From positions 79,566,979-79,630,978 of the forward strand of contig NC_079501.1 of assembly GCF_030052815.1 (NCBI RefSeq): a stretch of DNA of 64,000 nucleotides, written 5' to 3'. The notes below the pieces were generated by a model, which was not told the DNA's origin, did no database searches, and saw nothing but the letters and a program-made list of their open reading frames with translations. Both the position numbers and the translations under genes were made by a program. This DNA is from Hevea brasiliensis (Eukaryota; Streptophyta; Magnoliopsida; Malpighiales; Euphorbiaceae). Positions 47,484 to 59,738 of the stretch are shown here, piece after piece; position 1 is the stretch's first letter; every line of letters starts with the position of its first letter.

Positions 47484-48248
47484 TTAAGGCGAGTTTCTTA
47501 GATATAATGATAGGTAGTGTCTCATGCTTACCAAATAGACATACCTTAAGTGATCAGGCAAAGGCTTCAACTCAAGCTTAAGTGCTTGCACAATGAAGAA
47601 GCTTTGTGTGAGAAATAGGTTATTCAAGATTTTAGCTTCATACCTTAATAGATGCAAATTATGCAACTCCATAACAATCTTTTCCAAGTCCTTGCTCATG
47701 GCAAGATCCACTTTTGAGTTAGTGATGTCTTCTTTCCTTAAATCATGGCAAAGATCCACCTTCAATGTAACCTCATCACCTAACTCAAAAATCTCATCAA
47801 TATAATCATCAATCACATCTAAATGACAAACAGAATGCACATCACTAGGATATCGCATGGCATCAAAAATATTAAACCTACAAATCTCACCATCAAATTC
47901 CATAGTGAGTGAATCATCATGCACAACAATCTTTGTCCTAAATGTCTTAAGAAGAGGTCTACCTAACAAAATTGGAGATGAACTAGAAGAATGATTATTC
48001 TCCATGTCAAAAACATAAAAGTCAGTAGGAAAGACCAATTCATTCACTTACACTAAAAAATCCTCAATAACGCCATCAGGATATGCATTTGACCTATCAG
48101 CCAATTGTATGATAACACCAGTATTTTGCAATGTTCCCAAGTTCAATAAAGCATATATAGATCTAGGCATGACATTTATAGATGCACCTAAATCTAACAT
48201 AGCTTTTTTGAATCTAATGTTACCAGTCTTGCAAAGAATAGAAAACAT
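47484..48248 (-). pseudogene. Element E protease and linker to RT
   Basis: It has the protease motif AMLDLGASINVMPRSIYALL (near 48150-48203), with D-L-G rather than D-S/T-G, as in Athila proteases. The flap and C-terminal part VIIQLADRSNAYPDGVIED and NELVFPTDFYVFDME follow, with ILLGRPLLKTF. A stop after EDFLV separates two in-frame parts. The rest is an Asp/Glu-rich linker. Confidence 0.87.
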
Positions 48249-48845
48249 ATCTAGATTTGCGCTTTAGAGGAACCTTCTTTTGTATGATAACTAAAACATT
48301 CTCCCCCACACTTACCTTCTCATTGCCTCTCAACTTCCTCTTGGAAGTGCACAATTCTTTTATAAATTTAGCATACCTAGGCACATGCTTAATAGCATCC
48401 AAGAGGAGAATTTTTACTTTCATCTTTCTAAACATATCAAGAATCTCTTTCTCCTCCTTATCTTTCTCAGAGTTTACAAATCTATTGGACAAGGGGGTTG
48501 CAACTTTAAAATTAGGATTAGGAGCAAAATGTGTTACCTTTAGATGATGAAGATGATGCACTTGCCTCTTTTAATGGTTCAAGCTCCTTTTCTACTTTCT
48601 TTGCTTTTTCTTTTTCTATGGTCCTTTTTTATGGATCTTCCAAGTCTTTACCACTCTTCAACACAATTACACTAGCATTTTCTTTGGGATTGATAAGAGT
48701 TTGGGAAGGAAGCCTACTAGACCCTTGTGCTTCTAATCTACTTATTGAGGACACAAGTTGGCTCATTTGATTCTCCAAGTTTCGAAAACTGGTTCTTGTC
48801 TCTTTTTAGAATTATAAAGAACTAGATGCAAGAGTTTTGACCATA
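48249..48845 (-). pseudogene. Element E gag C-terminal part
   Basis: It lies left of element F. It contains the coiled segment around ENQMSQLVSSISRLE (minus strand, near 48740-48780), an acidic/Ser-rich stretch, then the conserved Athila block LLDAIKHVPRYAKFIKELCT and NVLVIIQKKVPLK leading into the protease. It is frameshifted several times. The TSD TCCTC of F (48846-48850) lies at its right edge. Confidence 0.8.
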
Positions 48846-51486
48846 TCCTCTGTAACACCCTCACTGTAGCAATTCTATACATTCGACTATTCCGGTGATT
48901 AATGTCGATTCGGACAGTTGGAATATCTAGAACTATATGTAAACTAGAGTGATGAATTATAAATAACCCAAATAATGGTAAGAAAAATTTAGAAAAAATT
49001 TTAGAAATGAAATACAATAAAGTTAAATGAGCCGGTGCCTTAGCGATGGGTGACCTAACAGGAAGTTGCTTTTTTCACAACTAGTAACCCTAAACTCGAG
49101 GAGAATCCCGTGAAATAATTTCTGGGATGTCAGAGAAGAGTTATGAAGCCCTAGGTAGCACTAGAATGCCAATAAAATGTTAAGAAAATTTTATTTATCG
49201 GTACAGGCAATTTTAGTCTATTAAGCTAAATGAAAAGCATTTTGGTCATTTCGCATTCAGAGACAATTTTTGATCAACTTGTCCATTCAAGTAAGTGAGA
49301 ATTATGTCCAAAAATATGAATAAATATTGAAAAAAAAAATTAATTAAAAATGAGTAAAGAAAGAAGAAAGAAAAAGAAAACAAAAATAAGATTAAATGTT
49401 AATTACGACATAAGCTTTAAGTAAAATGATGCAATTAAAATTTATTCCACCAATCATACTTAGACAAGCACATATAAAAAGACAAAAAAAAAAAGAAATA
49501 AACCAAAAATTCATTCATCTTCTTCATTTCTTTTAAGTTGGCCGAAGCTCACCCCACCATTGTTACTCCCTTTAAGCTTAAATTTCCTTAAAATCTCACC
49601 ATATTTCTCATAATTATCTTCATAAAAACTTAATATCTAACCTAGCTAGAGTGCTTGGAAGTAAAAGGAAGCAAGAATCTTGAAGTTGGCAAGAAAGAGA
49701 CTTTGCTAAACAAAGGTTAGTGCTATCTCTCTCTCTCTTTATTCATGTAAGCATGTTAGGACACTAATTTAACTAGAAATTGTGGAAAAAAGAAGAAAAT
49801 TCTGCATACTAGAGTAACTCCCAAATTTCAGCAGCCAAGGAATTGCTAGGGTTTTGATGCTTTTCTTTGAATTAAATTAGTATAGTAGCTGCCCTTGATG
49901 AGAACAAAGTGATGAGAACTTGATTATTTATGTATGGTGAAAGTTATAAAATTTGGGATTTAGGGTTTTGAGCAAAATTAGAGTTTTGCTCATGTAATGG
50001 TCAATGAATATTTTATTGGTCAATTAGTGACTATTTGGTAAGTTTTGAACATAAAATGAAGTGAGTTGTGCTATTAGATTGGGAAATTGTGGACTGCCCT
50101 ATGGTTGTGAATCTAGACCCTTGGAGTCCAACGTGTTTGGAGAGCCTTAACTGAATTTTTGTAGCTCCAATTGGTGCAAGGCTCAGATGAAACTAGACAC
50201 ATAATGGCATAACTTTGATGAAGAAACCTTGCCCAGAAAACAAACTTAGGATACCCTAAAAATTGACCAAATCTGGGTAACCAACCTGCTAGTCCTGGAA
50301 ATTGACCAAATGAACAGTATTTGTTCAAATATCCAAATGACCTAAATTTTATATCAATGGAAAGATTAGACAATTTAGAACAACTTTCATGAAGAACATA
50401 ATTCCAAATTTTGACCAGAACTTAATGAACTTGTCCACCAAAGTCAAGAAACTAAAACTGGCAGAACCAGGATTGCCCAGAAATTCTGGGTACAGGTCAA
50501 TCCGGCCAGTTATGGTAGAATGACCATACCTTGAGCTAGAAAACTCCAAATGGAGTGATTCAAAAAGGAAATTAAAGAAGACATATAAAGGAACAACTTT
50601 GATGAAGAAAAGTTTGCCAAATTCTCACTGTAGCTTAGACAAATGAAACAGTAAACTTAAGGTATAAAATCTGGAAATTTTGAATAACATAAAATAAGCT
50701 TTGAAATGGTATTGGAAATCAATGCCAACAAAAATAAAATGTAAAATGTGGTATATTGGTGAACTTAGGCTTAACAAATCTATTATGAATCAAAAAGTCA
50801 ATCTTTGAATAAAAATGGTCAAATGAATAGTAACCACTAAATTATGTGAAGTAGAAAAACAAACTATAAGAACCATTGTAGTTGTTAATATAGGATGTGG
50901 TAGGTAAAATGGTGAATGGTGAAGTTGAGTGACCCCAATGATATAGGAAAGGATATAATAAATTAGAAAGCTATAGTAATGGTTAAGATATAGATAATGT
51001 AAATAGTTGATTTAAATTTTTGAATTTGAGTGACACTAGGATTTAAGGAAAATTTAGCTAAATTTGAAATCCATGAAATATGTATAGACTACTTGGAATA
51101 TGAATAATAATTTATATAAATAGGGCAATAAATAAATGAATGTATAAATAAGACTTTAGTTCCCATTATGAGAGAAAGGACAAGAAAAAGTATTTTGAGT
51201 ACAATGGTGCATAAGAATCATTGTTTTGAATTGTGATCATTATTGATAACATAATGAATATATAAATTACGATGAATGCATAAATTATGTAAATATTAAA
51301 CTTAGAGATTTATGTTTCCATTATGAAAAAGATTAAAATGCTAGAAATTATAATTAGAACCTATAATGAAATAATGAAACTTATGAACATTCAATGGTAC
51401 TATGTGCTCATGTATTGCCTAGACACGTGTGTCAGATTGGATAGATTGGCATGCCAATAGGGTATTGTTTTAGCAGTACTGCGAAA

Positions 51487-51579
51487 GGCTTTATGCCTGT
51501 ATTCATGGCTTTATTCCCGCACTTATGGCTTTACACCCGCACTCATGGCTTTTATGCCCAATTATGTGTTATCATGGCT
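51487..51579 (+). repeat. 20-bp minisatellite in F 5' LTR
   Basis: GGCTTTA-starting units begin at 51487, 51507, 51527 and 51547, exactly 20 bp apart, with consensus near GGCTTTATGCCCGCACTCAT. A longer variant unit follows to 51576. Confidence 0.85.
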
Positions 51580-52047
51580 TTTTAGCTATACTGACTGCAT
51601 ACGTGGTTGACGTTCCGTGTCCCATGGTATGACGGCCTAAGGCACCACGGTATCCAGTGCCAACGACCCGTTATCTACTTTAGTCAGCCTGTCATAGGTT
51701 ACCTGGGCAGTGTAAATTATTGAAATTATTTAAGCATATTAGTAATTAAAAATATTATAAAGTATTAAATAAAATGTGAAAAAGAGATTAGCAATAGAAA
51801 CATAATAAAAATACAATTTGCAGAATCGTAGAGAGACCTCAAATACAATATTCCTAGAATAAAATGTATATTCAATATTATTACTGTAAGGCTATAAACT
51901 CAATACTTCCAAAGAGGAACTAATTAGCATATAAGATAGTTAATACTAGAAACATCATAGTAAATCAAATTGATTCCTAAATATTTAAATTATGCTCTAT
52001 TCTTTCTTTATTTGTATATATTATTTTCTTGTTATATTATTGCACCA

Positions 52048-52095
52048 CTAAGTAGAAATGCTTAGTGCGATGGATCTATTTCCCTCGCGCAGGTA
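52048..52095 (+). other. LTR two-hairpin element (F, 5' LTR)
   Basis: Hairpin I is CTAAG ... CTTAG, with both arms changed compared with CTGAG ... CTCAG in A, C and D. Hairpin II is GTGCGA ... TCGCGC, followed by AGGT. Confidence 0.6.
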
Positions 52096-52621
52096 CTGAA
52101 GACAAAGCCCAGTGGATATTAGACTGGAAATTTAGAGTTTGGATCTGCAGAGTGTTCAAGGTTGTCACCTCCTCAGCAATGCAAGTAGATAGGGCTCACA
52201 TTAGTTTGACTATTCATATGTAATCAATTTATACATCATGTAAATTATGAGATTGTGTAATTATTTTGTAAATTATGTAAATTAATGAAATTTTAAATTT
52301 TTGCTTATGTGATTTGAGCATGAATGAGAATGTATGGGTTTGAAGACAGAATTGAAATATATAGCTGATGCATGAAATGATGAGATTATTATTGTAAATA
52401 TATTATCGAAAATTTCAAGCAGGTAAATAGTGAGATACGCCAAGCGTTATTAGATTAGGGAAAACTATATTGATTTCTCCATAGAAAAATAGTTGATATT
52501 AAAATATAACGAGTTCAAAATTATTAAAGAAATAAAGTAAGATAAGTTAGGGTGCTCCAGCACCGAATGTAGCATGCCTTGCTCGGCTACACTATAGTCG
52601 GGTGAGGGGTGCTACTTTTAT

Positions 52622-52633
52622 TGGTATCAGAGC
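52622..52633 (+). other. Element F primer-binding site (tRNA-iMet type)
   Basis: TGGTATCAGAGC starts 5 nt after the 5' LTR end. Confidence 0.93.
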
Positions 52634-52816
52634 ATGGTTTAGGCGTTCCTAGGCATCGATAGATAGAATAAGATTGTGTGCATAACATGCATTACATTCA
52701 TATGAGTCGAGGTGACACTAATGCAAATCCGTTTTCTCTGGTAAGGTGAAGAAATAAGGAAGTAGCAGCTCCTCGACTATTTACCATTGGTAAATTTCGA
52801 GGACGAAATTTAAATT

Positions 52817-52829
52817 AGAGGGGAAGAGC
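52817..52829 (+). other. Element F polypurine tract
   Basis: AGAGGGGAAGAGC lies directly before the 3' LTR and after the block TTTCGAGGACGAAATTT (52795-52811). Confidence 0.88.
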
Positions 52830-55503
52830 TGTAACACCCTCACTGTAGCAATTCCGTACATTCGACTGTTCCGGTGATTAATGTCGGTCCGGATAGTCGG
52901 AATGTCTGGAACTATATATAAACTAGAGTGAGGAATTATAAATAACCCAAATAATGGTAAGAAAAATTTAGAAAAAATTTTAGAAATGAAATACAACAAA
53001 GTTAAATGAGCCGGTGCCCTAGTGATGAGTGACCTAACGGGAAGTTACTGTCTTCACAGTTAGTAACCCTAAACCCGAGGGGAATCCCGTGAAATAATTT
53101 CTGGGATGTCAGAGAAGAGTTAAGGAGCCCTAGGTAGCATTAGAATGCCAAGAAAATGTTAAGAAAATTTTATTTATACGTACAGACAATTTTAGTCTGT
53201 TAAGCTAAATGAAGGGTATTTTGGTCATTTTGCCTTCAGAGACAATTTTTGACCAACTTGTCCATTCAAGTAAGTGAGAATTATGTCCAAAAATATGAAT
53301 AAATATTGAAAAAAAAAATTAATTAAAAATGAGTAAAGAAAGAAGAAAGAAAAAGAAAACAAAAATTAGATTAAATGTTAGTTACGACATAAGCTTTAAG
53401 TAAAATGATGTAATTAAAATTTATTCCACCAATCATACTTAGACAAGCACATATAAAAAGACAAAAAAAAAAAAGAAATAAACAAAAAATTCATTCATCT
53501 TCTTCATTTCTCGAAAGTTGGCCGAAGCTCTCCCTCTTTCAAAGCTTTCCACCATTGTTACTCCCTTTAAGCTTAAATTTCCTTAAAATCTCACCATATT
53601 TCTCATAATTATCTTCATAAAAACTTAATATCTAACCTAGCTAGAGTGCTTGGAAGTAAAAGGAAGCAAGAATCTTGAAGTTGGCAAGAAAGAGACTTTG
53701 CTAAAAGGTTAGTGCTATCTCTCTCTCTCTTTATTCTTGTAAGCATGTTAGGACACTAATTTAACTAGAAATTGTGGAAAAAAGAAGAAAATTCTGCATA
53801 ATAGAGTAACTCCCAAATTTCAACAGCCAAGGAATTTGTAGGGTTTTGATGCTTTTCTTTGAATTAAATTAGCATAGTAGCTTCCCTTGATGAGAACAAA
53901 GTGATGAGAACTTGATTATTTATGTATAGTGAAAATTGTAAAATTTGGGATTTAGGGTTTTGAGAAAAATTAGAGTTTTTCTCTTGTAATGGTCAATGAA
54001 TATTTTATTGGTCAATTAGTGACCATTTGGTAAGTTTTGAACATAAAATGAAGTGAGTTGTGCTATTGGATTGGGAAATTATGGACTGCCCTATGGTTGT
54101 AAATCTGGACCCTTGGAGTCCAGTGTGTTTGGAGAGCCTTAATTGAATTTGTGTAGCTCCATTTGGTACAAGGCCAATTATAGGTGAAACTAGACATATA
54201 ATGGCACAACTTTGATGAAGAAATCTTACCCAGAAAACAAACCTAGGATACCTAAAAATTGACCAAATCCGGGTAACCAACTACTGGTCTTGGAAATTGA
54301 CCAAATGAACAGTATTTGTTCAAATGGTCATAACTCAGTGTAGAAATGTCCAAATGACCTAAATTTTATATCAATGGAAAGATTAGATAATTTAGAACAA
54401 CTTTCATGAAGAACATAATTGCAAATTTTGACCAGAACTTAATGGAATTGTCCAACAAAGTCAAGATGCTAAATATAGCAGAACCAGAATTGCCCAGAAA
54501 TTCTGGGTACAGGTCAATCCGGCTAGTTATGGTAGAATGACCATACCTTGAGCTAGAAAACTCCAAATGGAGTGATTCAAAAAGGAAATTAAAGAAAACA
54601 CATAAAGGAACAACTTTGATGAAGAAAAGTTTGCCAAATTCTCACTGTAGCTTAGACAAATAAAACAGTAAACTTAAGGTATGAAATCTGAAAATTTTGA
54701 ATTACATAAAATAAGCTTTGAAATAGTATTGGAAATCAATGCCAACAAAAATAAAATGTAAAATGTGGTATATTGGCGAACTTAGGCTTAATAAATCTAT
54801 TATGAATCAAAAAGTCAATCTTTGAATGAAAATAGTCAAATGAATAGTAACCACTAAATTATGTGAAGTAGAAAAACAAACTATAAGAACCATTGTAGTT
54901 GTTAATATAGGATGTGGTAGGTAAAATGGTGAATGGTGAAGTTGAGTGACCCCAATGATATAGGAAAGGGTATAATAAATTAGAAAGCTATAGTAATGGT
55001 TAAGATATAGATAATGTAAATAGTTGATTTAAATTTTTGAATTTGAGAGACACTAGGATTTAAGGAAAATTTAGCTAAATTTGAAATCCATGAAATATGT
55101 ATGGACTACTTAGAATATGAATAATAATTTATATAAATAGAGCAATGAATAAATGAATGTATAAATAAAACTTTAGTTCCCATTATGGGAGAAAGGACAA
55201 GAAAAAGTATTTTGAGTACAATGGTGCATGAGAACCATTGTTTTGAATTGTGATCATTATGGATAACATAATGAATACATAAATTATGATGAATGCATAA
55301 ATTATGTAAATATTAAACTTAGAGATTTATGTTTCTATTATGAAAAAGATTAAAATGCTAGAAATTATAATTAGAACTTATAATGAAATAATGAAACTTT
55401 TGAACACTTAATGGTACTATGTGCCCATGTATTTCCTAGACACGTGTGTCAGATTAGATAGATTGGCATGCCAATAGGGTATTGTTTTAGCAATACTGGG
55501 AAA

Positions 55504-55600
55504 GGCTTTATGCCTGTATTCATGGCTTTATGCCCGCACTCATGGCTTCAAACCCGCACTCATGGCTTTTATGCCCGATTATGTGTTATCATGGCTTTAA
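55504..55600 (+). repeat. 20-bp minisatellite in F 3' LTR
   Basis: Units begin at 55504, 55524, 55544 and 55564 with the same 20-bp spacing as in the 5' LTR. The third unit differs between LTRs. Confidence 0.85.
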
Positions 55601-56064
55601 AGCCATACTGACTGCATAAGTGGTTGACGTTCCGCGTTCCATGGTATGACGGCCTGAGGCACCGCAGTGTCCAGTGCCAACGACCTGTTATCCAGTTTAG
55701 TCAGCCTGTCATAGGTTACCTGGGCAGTGTAAATTATTAAAATTATTTAAGCATATTAGCAATTAAAAACATTAGAAAGTATTAAATAAAATATGAAAAA
55801 GAGATTAGCAATAGAAACATAATAAAAATACAATTTGCAGAATCGTAGAGAGACCTCAAATACAATATTCCTAGAATAAAATGTATATTGAATATTATTA
55901 CTGTAAGGCTATAAACTCAATACTTCCAAAGAGGAACGAATTAGCATATAAGATAGTTAATACTAGAAACATCATAGTAAATCAAATTGATTCCTGAATA
56001 TTTAAATTATGCTCTATTCTTTCTTTATTTATATATATTATTTTCTTGTTATATTATTACACCA

Positions 56065-56108
56065 CTAAGTAGAAATGCTTAGCGCGATGGATTTGTTTCC
56101 CTCGCGCA
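56065..56108 (+). other. LTR two-hairpin element (F, 3' LTR)
   Basis: CTAAG ... CTTAG is followed by GCGCGA ... TCGCGC, so the second stem is perfect here. Confidence 0.6.
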
Positions 56109-56625
56109 GGTGCTGAAAACAAAGCCCAGTGGATATTAGACTGGCAATTTGGAGTTTGGATCTACAGAGTGTTCAAGGTTGTCACCTCCTCAGCACTGCA
56201 TGTAGATAGGGCTCACATTAGTTTGGCTATTTCATATGTAATCAATTTATACATCATGTAAATTATGAGATTATGTAATTATTTTGTAAATTATGTAAAT
56301 TAATGAAATTTGAAATTTTTGCTTATGTGATTTGAGCATGAATGAGAATGTATGGGTTTGAAGACAGAATTGAAATATATAGCTGATGCATGAAATGATG
56401 AGATTATTATCGAAAATTTCAAGCAGGTAAATAGCAAGATACGCCAAGCGTTATTAGATTAGGGAAAACTCCATTGATTTCTCTATAGAAAAATAATTGA
56501 TATTAAAATATAATGAGTTTAAAATTATTAAAGAAATAAAGTAAGATAAGTTAGGGTGTTCCGGCACCGAATGTAGCACGCCTTACTCGGTTACACTGTA
56601 GTCGAGTGAGGGGTGTTACATCCTC

Positions 56626-57678
56626 AAGTGACATCCCTTGGCTTTGAGATAGCGCAGCTGGCTACCTTTGGTGGTATTGTGGTTGTGCCTGTTGGAAAGC
56701 TAGAGGACCATTAAGAAACTTGTTCCTTAGAGCTTGACCACCATAGCTAAAATTGGGGTGATCTCTCCATCCTAGATTGTATTTGTTAAAGTAAGGATCA
56801 TATCTCCTTTGTGGTTGTCCAAGAAATCCACCTATAGCACTAATTTGCTTACTTGGCTGATCTTGTAATGTTCGGCACATGTCAATTGCATGCCCTTGTA
56901 GTTAGCAAATTTCACACTTTTTAACTTGTTGCACATTACCTATAACCAATTGGCTCACAAGAGAGGTAAGATTGGCTATTTGATTTTTTAAAGAAAAATG
57001 ACTTACCTCACTCACTCTCTTTTTGTGGTGCTTCGCACTTGGTGCTAAATTGTTGAGAATTGATAGCCATATTTGCAATTAATTTCCTAGTAGCTTTAAG
57101 TGTCTTATCAACCAAGGCATCACCATTTGCAGCATCAATCATGCTTTTATCAAGTGGGAGAAGCCCTTCATAAAAGTACTGGATAAGCAACTGATCACTA
57201 ATTTGATGATGAAGGCAATTAGCACACAATTTCTTAAACCTCTCCCAATACTCATGTAAGGTTTCTTCTGCATGATGCCATAAATTTCCTTTCTTATATT
57301 GGCAGCTTTAGAGGCTGGAAAGTATTTTCCTAAAAAAAGCCTTTTCATGTCATTCCATGAGGTGATGGATCATGATGGTAAATAATAGAGCCAATCCTTA
57401 GCTAAATCAGCTAGAGAGAAAGGAAAAGCTTTAAGCTTAATTTGCTCTTTAGTGATCCCTGTTCGTTTTATGATCAAGCACGCCACATGGAACTCCTTTA
57501 AGTGCTTATGAGGGTCTTCACCTACAAGACCATGAAAAGAGGGCAAAAGATGTATCAATCCAGATTTTAATTCAAAAGCTACTATTAAAGTAGGATATTA
57601 AATACACAATGGTTATTAGTTTGTGTTAGGAGTAGCCAACTCTTTTAGAGTAGGATTGGCATTTTGATTCGCTGCCAT
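56626..57678 (-). pseudogene. Element E gag N-terminal part, broken
   Basis: The likely start is the ATG at 57678 (MAANQNANPTLKELATPN), which matches how Athila gag usually begins. Two consecutive TAA codons and another stop follow soon after. The gag domain has SFHGLVGEDPHKHLKEFHVA and FPFSLADLAKDWLYYLPS. Later parts, in shifted frames, include KRLFLGKYFPASKAANIRKE and LLIQYFYEGL. The tail near 56662-56880 has GGFLGQPQRRYDPYFNKYN. Its continuation lies at 48249-48845 after element F. The ORF reaching up to 57902 is leader. Confidence 0.87.
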
Positions 57679-57926
57679 TAGTATTGTTTCGGCTTCTTGC
57701 TCAGAAGATCAATAAAAGGATTTTCAAATTGTTCTTCAATAGGAGGTACATCTGTAGCAACAAAAGGAATGTTTTGAGATGAGCTTATAGATTCTAATAG
57801 ATGTTTTAGAAAATCTTTAATGCGTTGAAGCCTTATGTCGATATCCCCACATATAACCTGAAAGAGAACACTAAAACAAACTTCAAACATACTTGAATTC
57901 AAATTTACTAATCAATGCAAAATCAT

Positions 57927-57944
57927 TCCTCGATAACGGTGCTA
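57927..57944 (-). other. Element E primer-binding site (tRNA-Asp type, decayed)
   Basis: On the minus strand TAGCACCGTTATCGAGGA differs from the Athila-type TGGCGCCGTTGCCGGGGA by 4 of 18 bases, all C-to-T or G-to-A transitions. About 250 bp of leader without a clear gene lies between it and the gag ATG. Confidence 0.8.
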
Positions 57945-57952
57945 AAATTTAG

Positions 57953-59738
57953 TGCATGCTAAATGCACCAATTAAATAAAATACTCTACTAGACTGACTA
58001 GCTTATAGCAAGAGCAAGTAAAGGTTGATCACACAGAGAATGATTGACCAATTAGCAAGGTGAACTCAAGTCCTCACACACACTAACAATAAAGAAAAAA
58101 GGGGGTTTTGAATTTTATTAATTCTAAGGAAACTAAATTAAGCAAATTAAACAAAAAGCTAAACTATGCAAATTGACAAGAATGCAACTAAGACAAATTA
58201 ACATAATATGGTAAATGGCTCAATAGAGAGATATGTATCCACTATAAGAATTAAATATCAATCATTGACACTAATGCAATAATTCATTCACTTAAACAAA
58301 TTATTGTAGAAACCAAACAAGCGTCAATTTCCCTCTTTCTCCTTGCTTATTAGATTAATTAAAGTAAGCGTCTAATTAACACCTAACTAATTGAACAACC
58401 TTAGTCAAGTGTAAGAATGAGCTCAATGGCAGCTTTAACATACTAGAAAAACATCACCAATTCTAGATAATAATTACACAACCATAATCATTTAACCTAA
58501 ACTATGAATCTCTAGGCAATATGATGAATTCACATAATATCACCTTTATTACTGATGTAAAGTTAATCAAGCAATTACAGACTTAATCAATTATACTAGC
58601 ATTAAACATACATACATGAATAATTAAGTAGTAAGTCTCCTAAATAATTAAACATACCATTTTTTCATGAATCACCAGAGAAACATAGATATTCAAGTGA
58701 AGAAATATTGATTTAATTGATAGCTCAAAATATCTAACAAAAGAAAACACAATCAAAATAACAAAAACAAATAAGAACATGTTGCCCTTTATGAATACAA
58801 TTGGAACAAATTGAATCTGATGTTGATGATGATGCCACACACTCCAAAGGGATGTAGAAGTGCTCCATAAGTCAAAAAAGAAGAAGAAATCACACTAGCA
58901 ACTAGATCAAGTGATCAACACCATTGAATGCACAAAGAGGGAATTTGGCCACAATGAGTAGAAGGGAATTTATGAACTCCAACTCTATATTTTGGACCCT
59001 TTTTTATAGAGAAAAATAGGTTAACTAAGACTCAAAATCTAATTTGGAAGTCCTAGTCGCATTTTGACTTAAAACTCCCTCAAGAATTCTAGTTAAAGTA
59101 GGAAAACAAGATAAAAACAACTTTACTTATATAAATCTACCACTTGCATGACCTAGGGCGCCCACACACCTTTATTTTATTTATTTTGGGCCCTAAATAA
59201 AATAATTGAACTCACTAATTAAGGCCCTAACTCCTGGTTCCACATAGCTCCACATAAAAGCCCAAACACACTCAACATGTGACCCGTAATATAATCTGAC
59301 CCAATTGCTCTCATTTTTCATATATTACCTCAAAATTTTCAAATAAGGTCCCTCTAAGCCCAGAAGGTCACATTCAAACTCTAAATAGTATATCACATAT
59401 AAGATTCAATAAGGCTGTCAAAAGAAGCTCAAAATGGGTTGATGTTCGAATTTGCTCATTTTTCACTTAGCCTCCAAATTACTATGAATAGGACACCTCT
59501 AAGCCCATTTTTTCATTGGCTAAGTCCCCATTAAAATCCCACCTTCATGTGCCTTAAAATGCTTGATGTGTGCTTTACTTCTTTTTGTGCTCAATTCTCT
59601 TTATGCTTCATAAGCTCTTCCATCTCTTGTAGACACTTAATAACATAAAAACAAGCATTAACAAGCTAATTAAACAAGAAACAAACTTAAAAGACTAAGT
59701 ATTCAATGATAAAGATATGACATTTTAAGCAACTATCA
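57953..59738 (-). repeat. Element E 5' LTR
   Basis: On the plus strand it begins about TGCATGCT beside the PBS and ends GCAACTATCA at 59738, giving about 1.79 kb. It aligns with 18771-20398 over its last 1.55 kb. The inner boundary is uncertain by a few bases because the other LTR lacks that part. Confidence 0.8.

Larger units (their letters stand above)
48851..52616 (+). repeat. Element F 5' LTR
   Basis: It starts TGTAACACCC. Its inner end reads GGGTGCTACT instead of GGGTGTTACA, two substitutions. It contains a pyrimidine microsatellite near 49726, several CATAACT-type modules, a 20-bp minisatellite at 51487-51579 and the hairpin pair at 52048-52095. Confidence 0.92.
48851..56620 (+). mobile_element. 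Element F: non-autonomous LTR element with giant LTRs and 213-bp interior
   Basis: Two LTRs of 3766 and 3791 bp flank only 213 bp (52617-52829) holding a PBS and a PPT and no gene. Perfect TSD TCCTC lies at 48846-48850 and 56621-56625, within the gag region of E. The LTR ends (TGTAACACCC ... GGGTGTTACA), the iMet-type PBS, the TTTCGAGGACGAAATTT block before the PPT and the hairpin pair link it to the chromoviruses. It would depend on proteins from a relative. Its orientation is opposite to E. Confidence 0.93.
52830..56620 (+). repeat. Element F 3' LTR
   Basis: It starts TGTAACACCC and ends GGGTGTTACA. It differs from the 5' LTR most in the first 260 bp (about 20 differences, mainly transitions) and less further in. 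The minisatellite is at 55504-55600 and the hairpin pair at 56065-56108. Confidence 0.93.
18771..59738 (-). mobile_element. Element E: Athila-like Ty3-gypsy retrotransposon, chimeric, split by D/C and F
   Basis: Read on the minus strand: 5' LTR 57953-59738, tRNA-Asp-type PBS, gag (interrupted by F), protease, RT, RNase H, integrase, a long 3' UTR (interrupted by D and C), then a second partial integrase, a second 3' UTR copy and a 3' LTR (18771-20398). The protein motifs (DLGAS protease, FMDDF RT) are those of the Athila group. The 3' LTR lacks about 237 bp at its outer end, so no target duplication can be seen. LTRs differ by roughly 15% by eye over 215 bp, so it is the oldest element here. 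It lies within the AT-rich array. Confidence 0.88.

Noticed and set aside
51487..51579. Regular short repeats resembling a CRISPR array
   Set aside because: Units are contiguous 20-mers without spacers, inside an LTR of a plant element.
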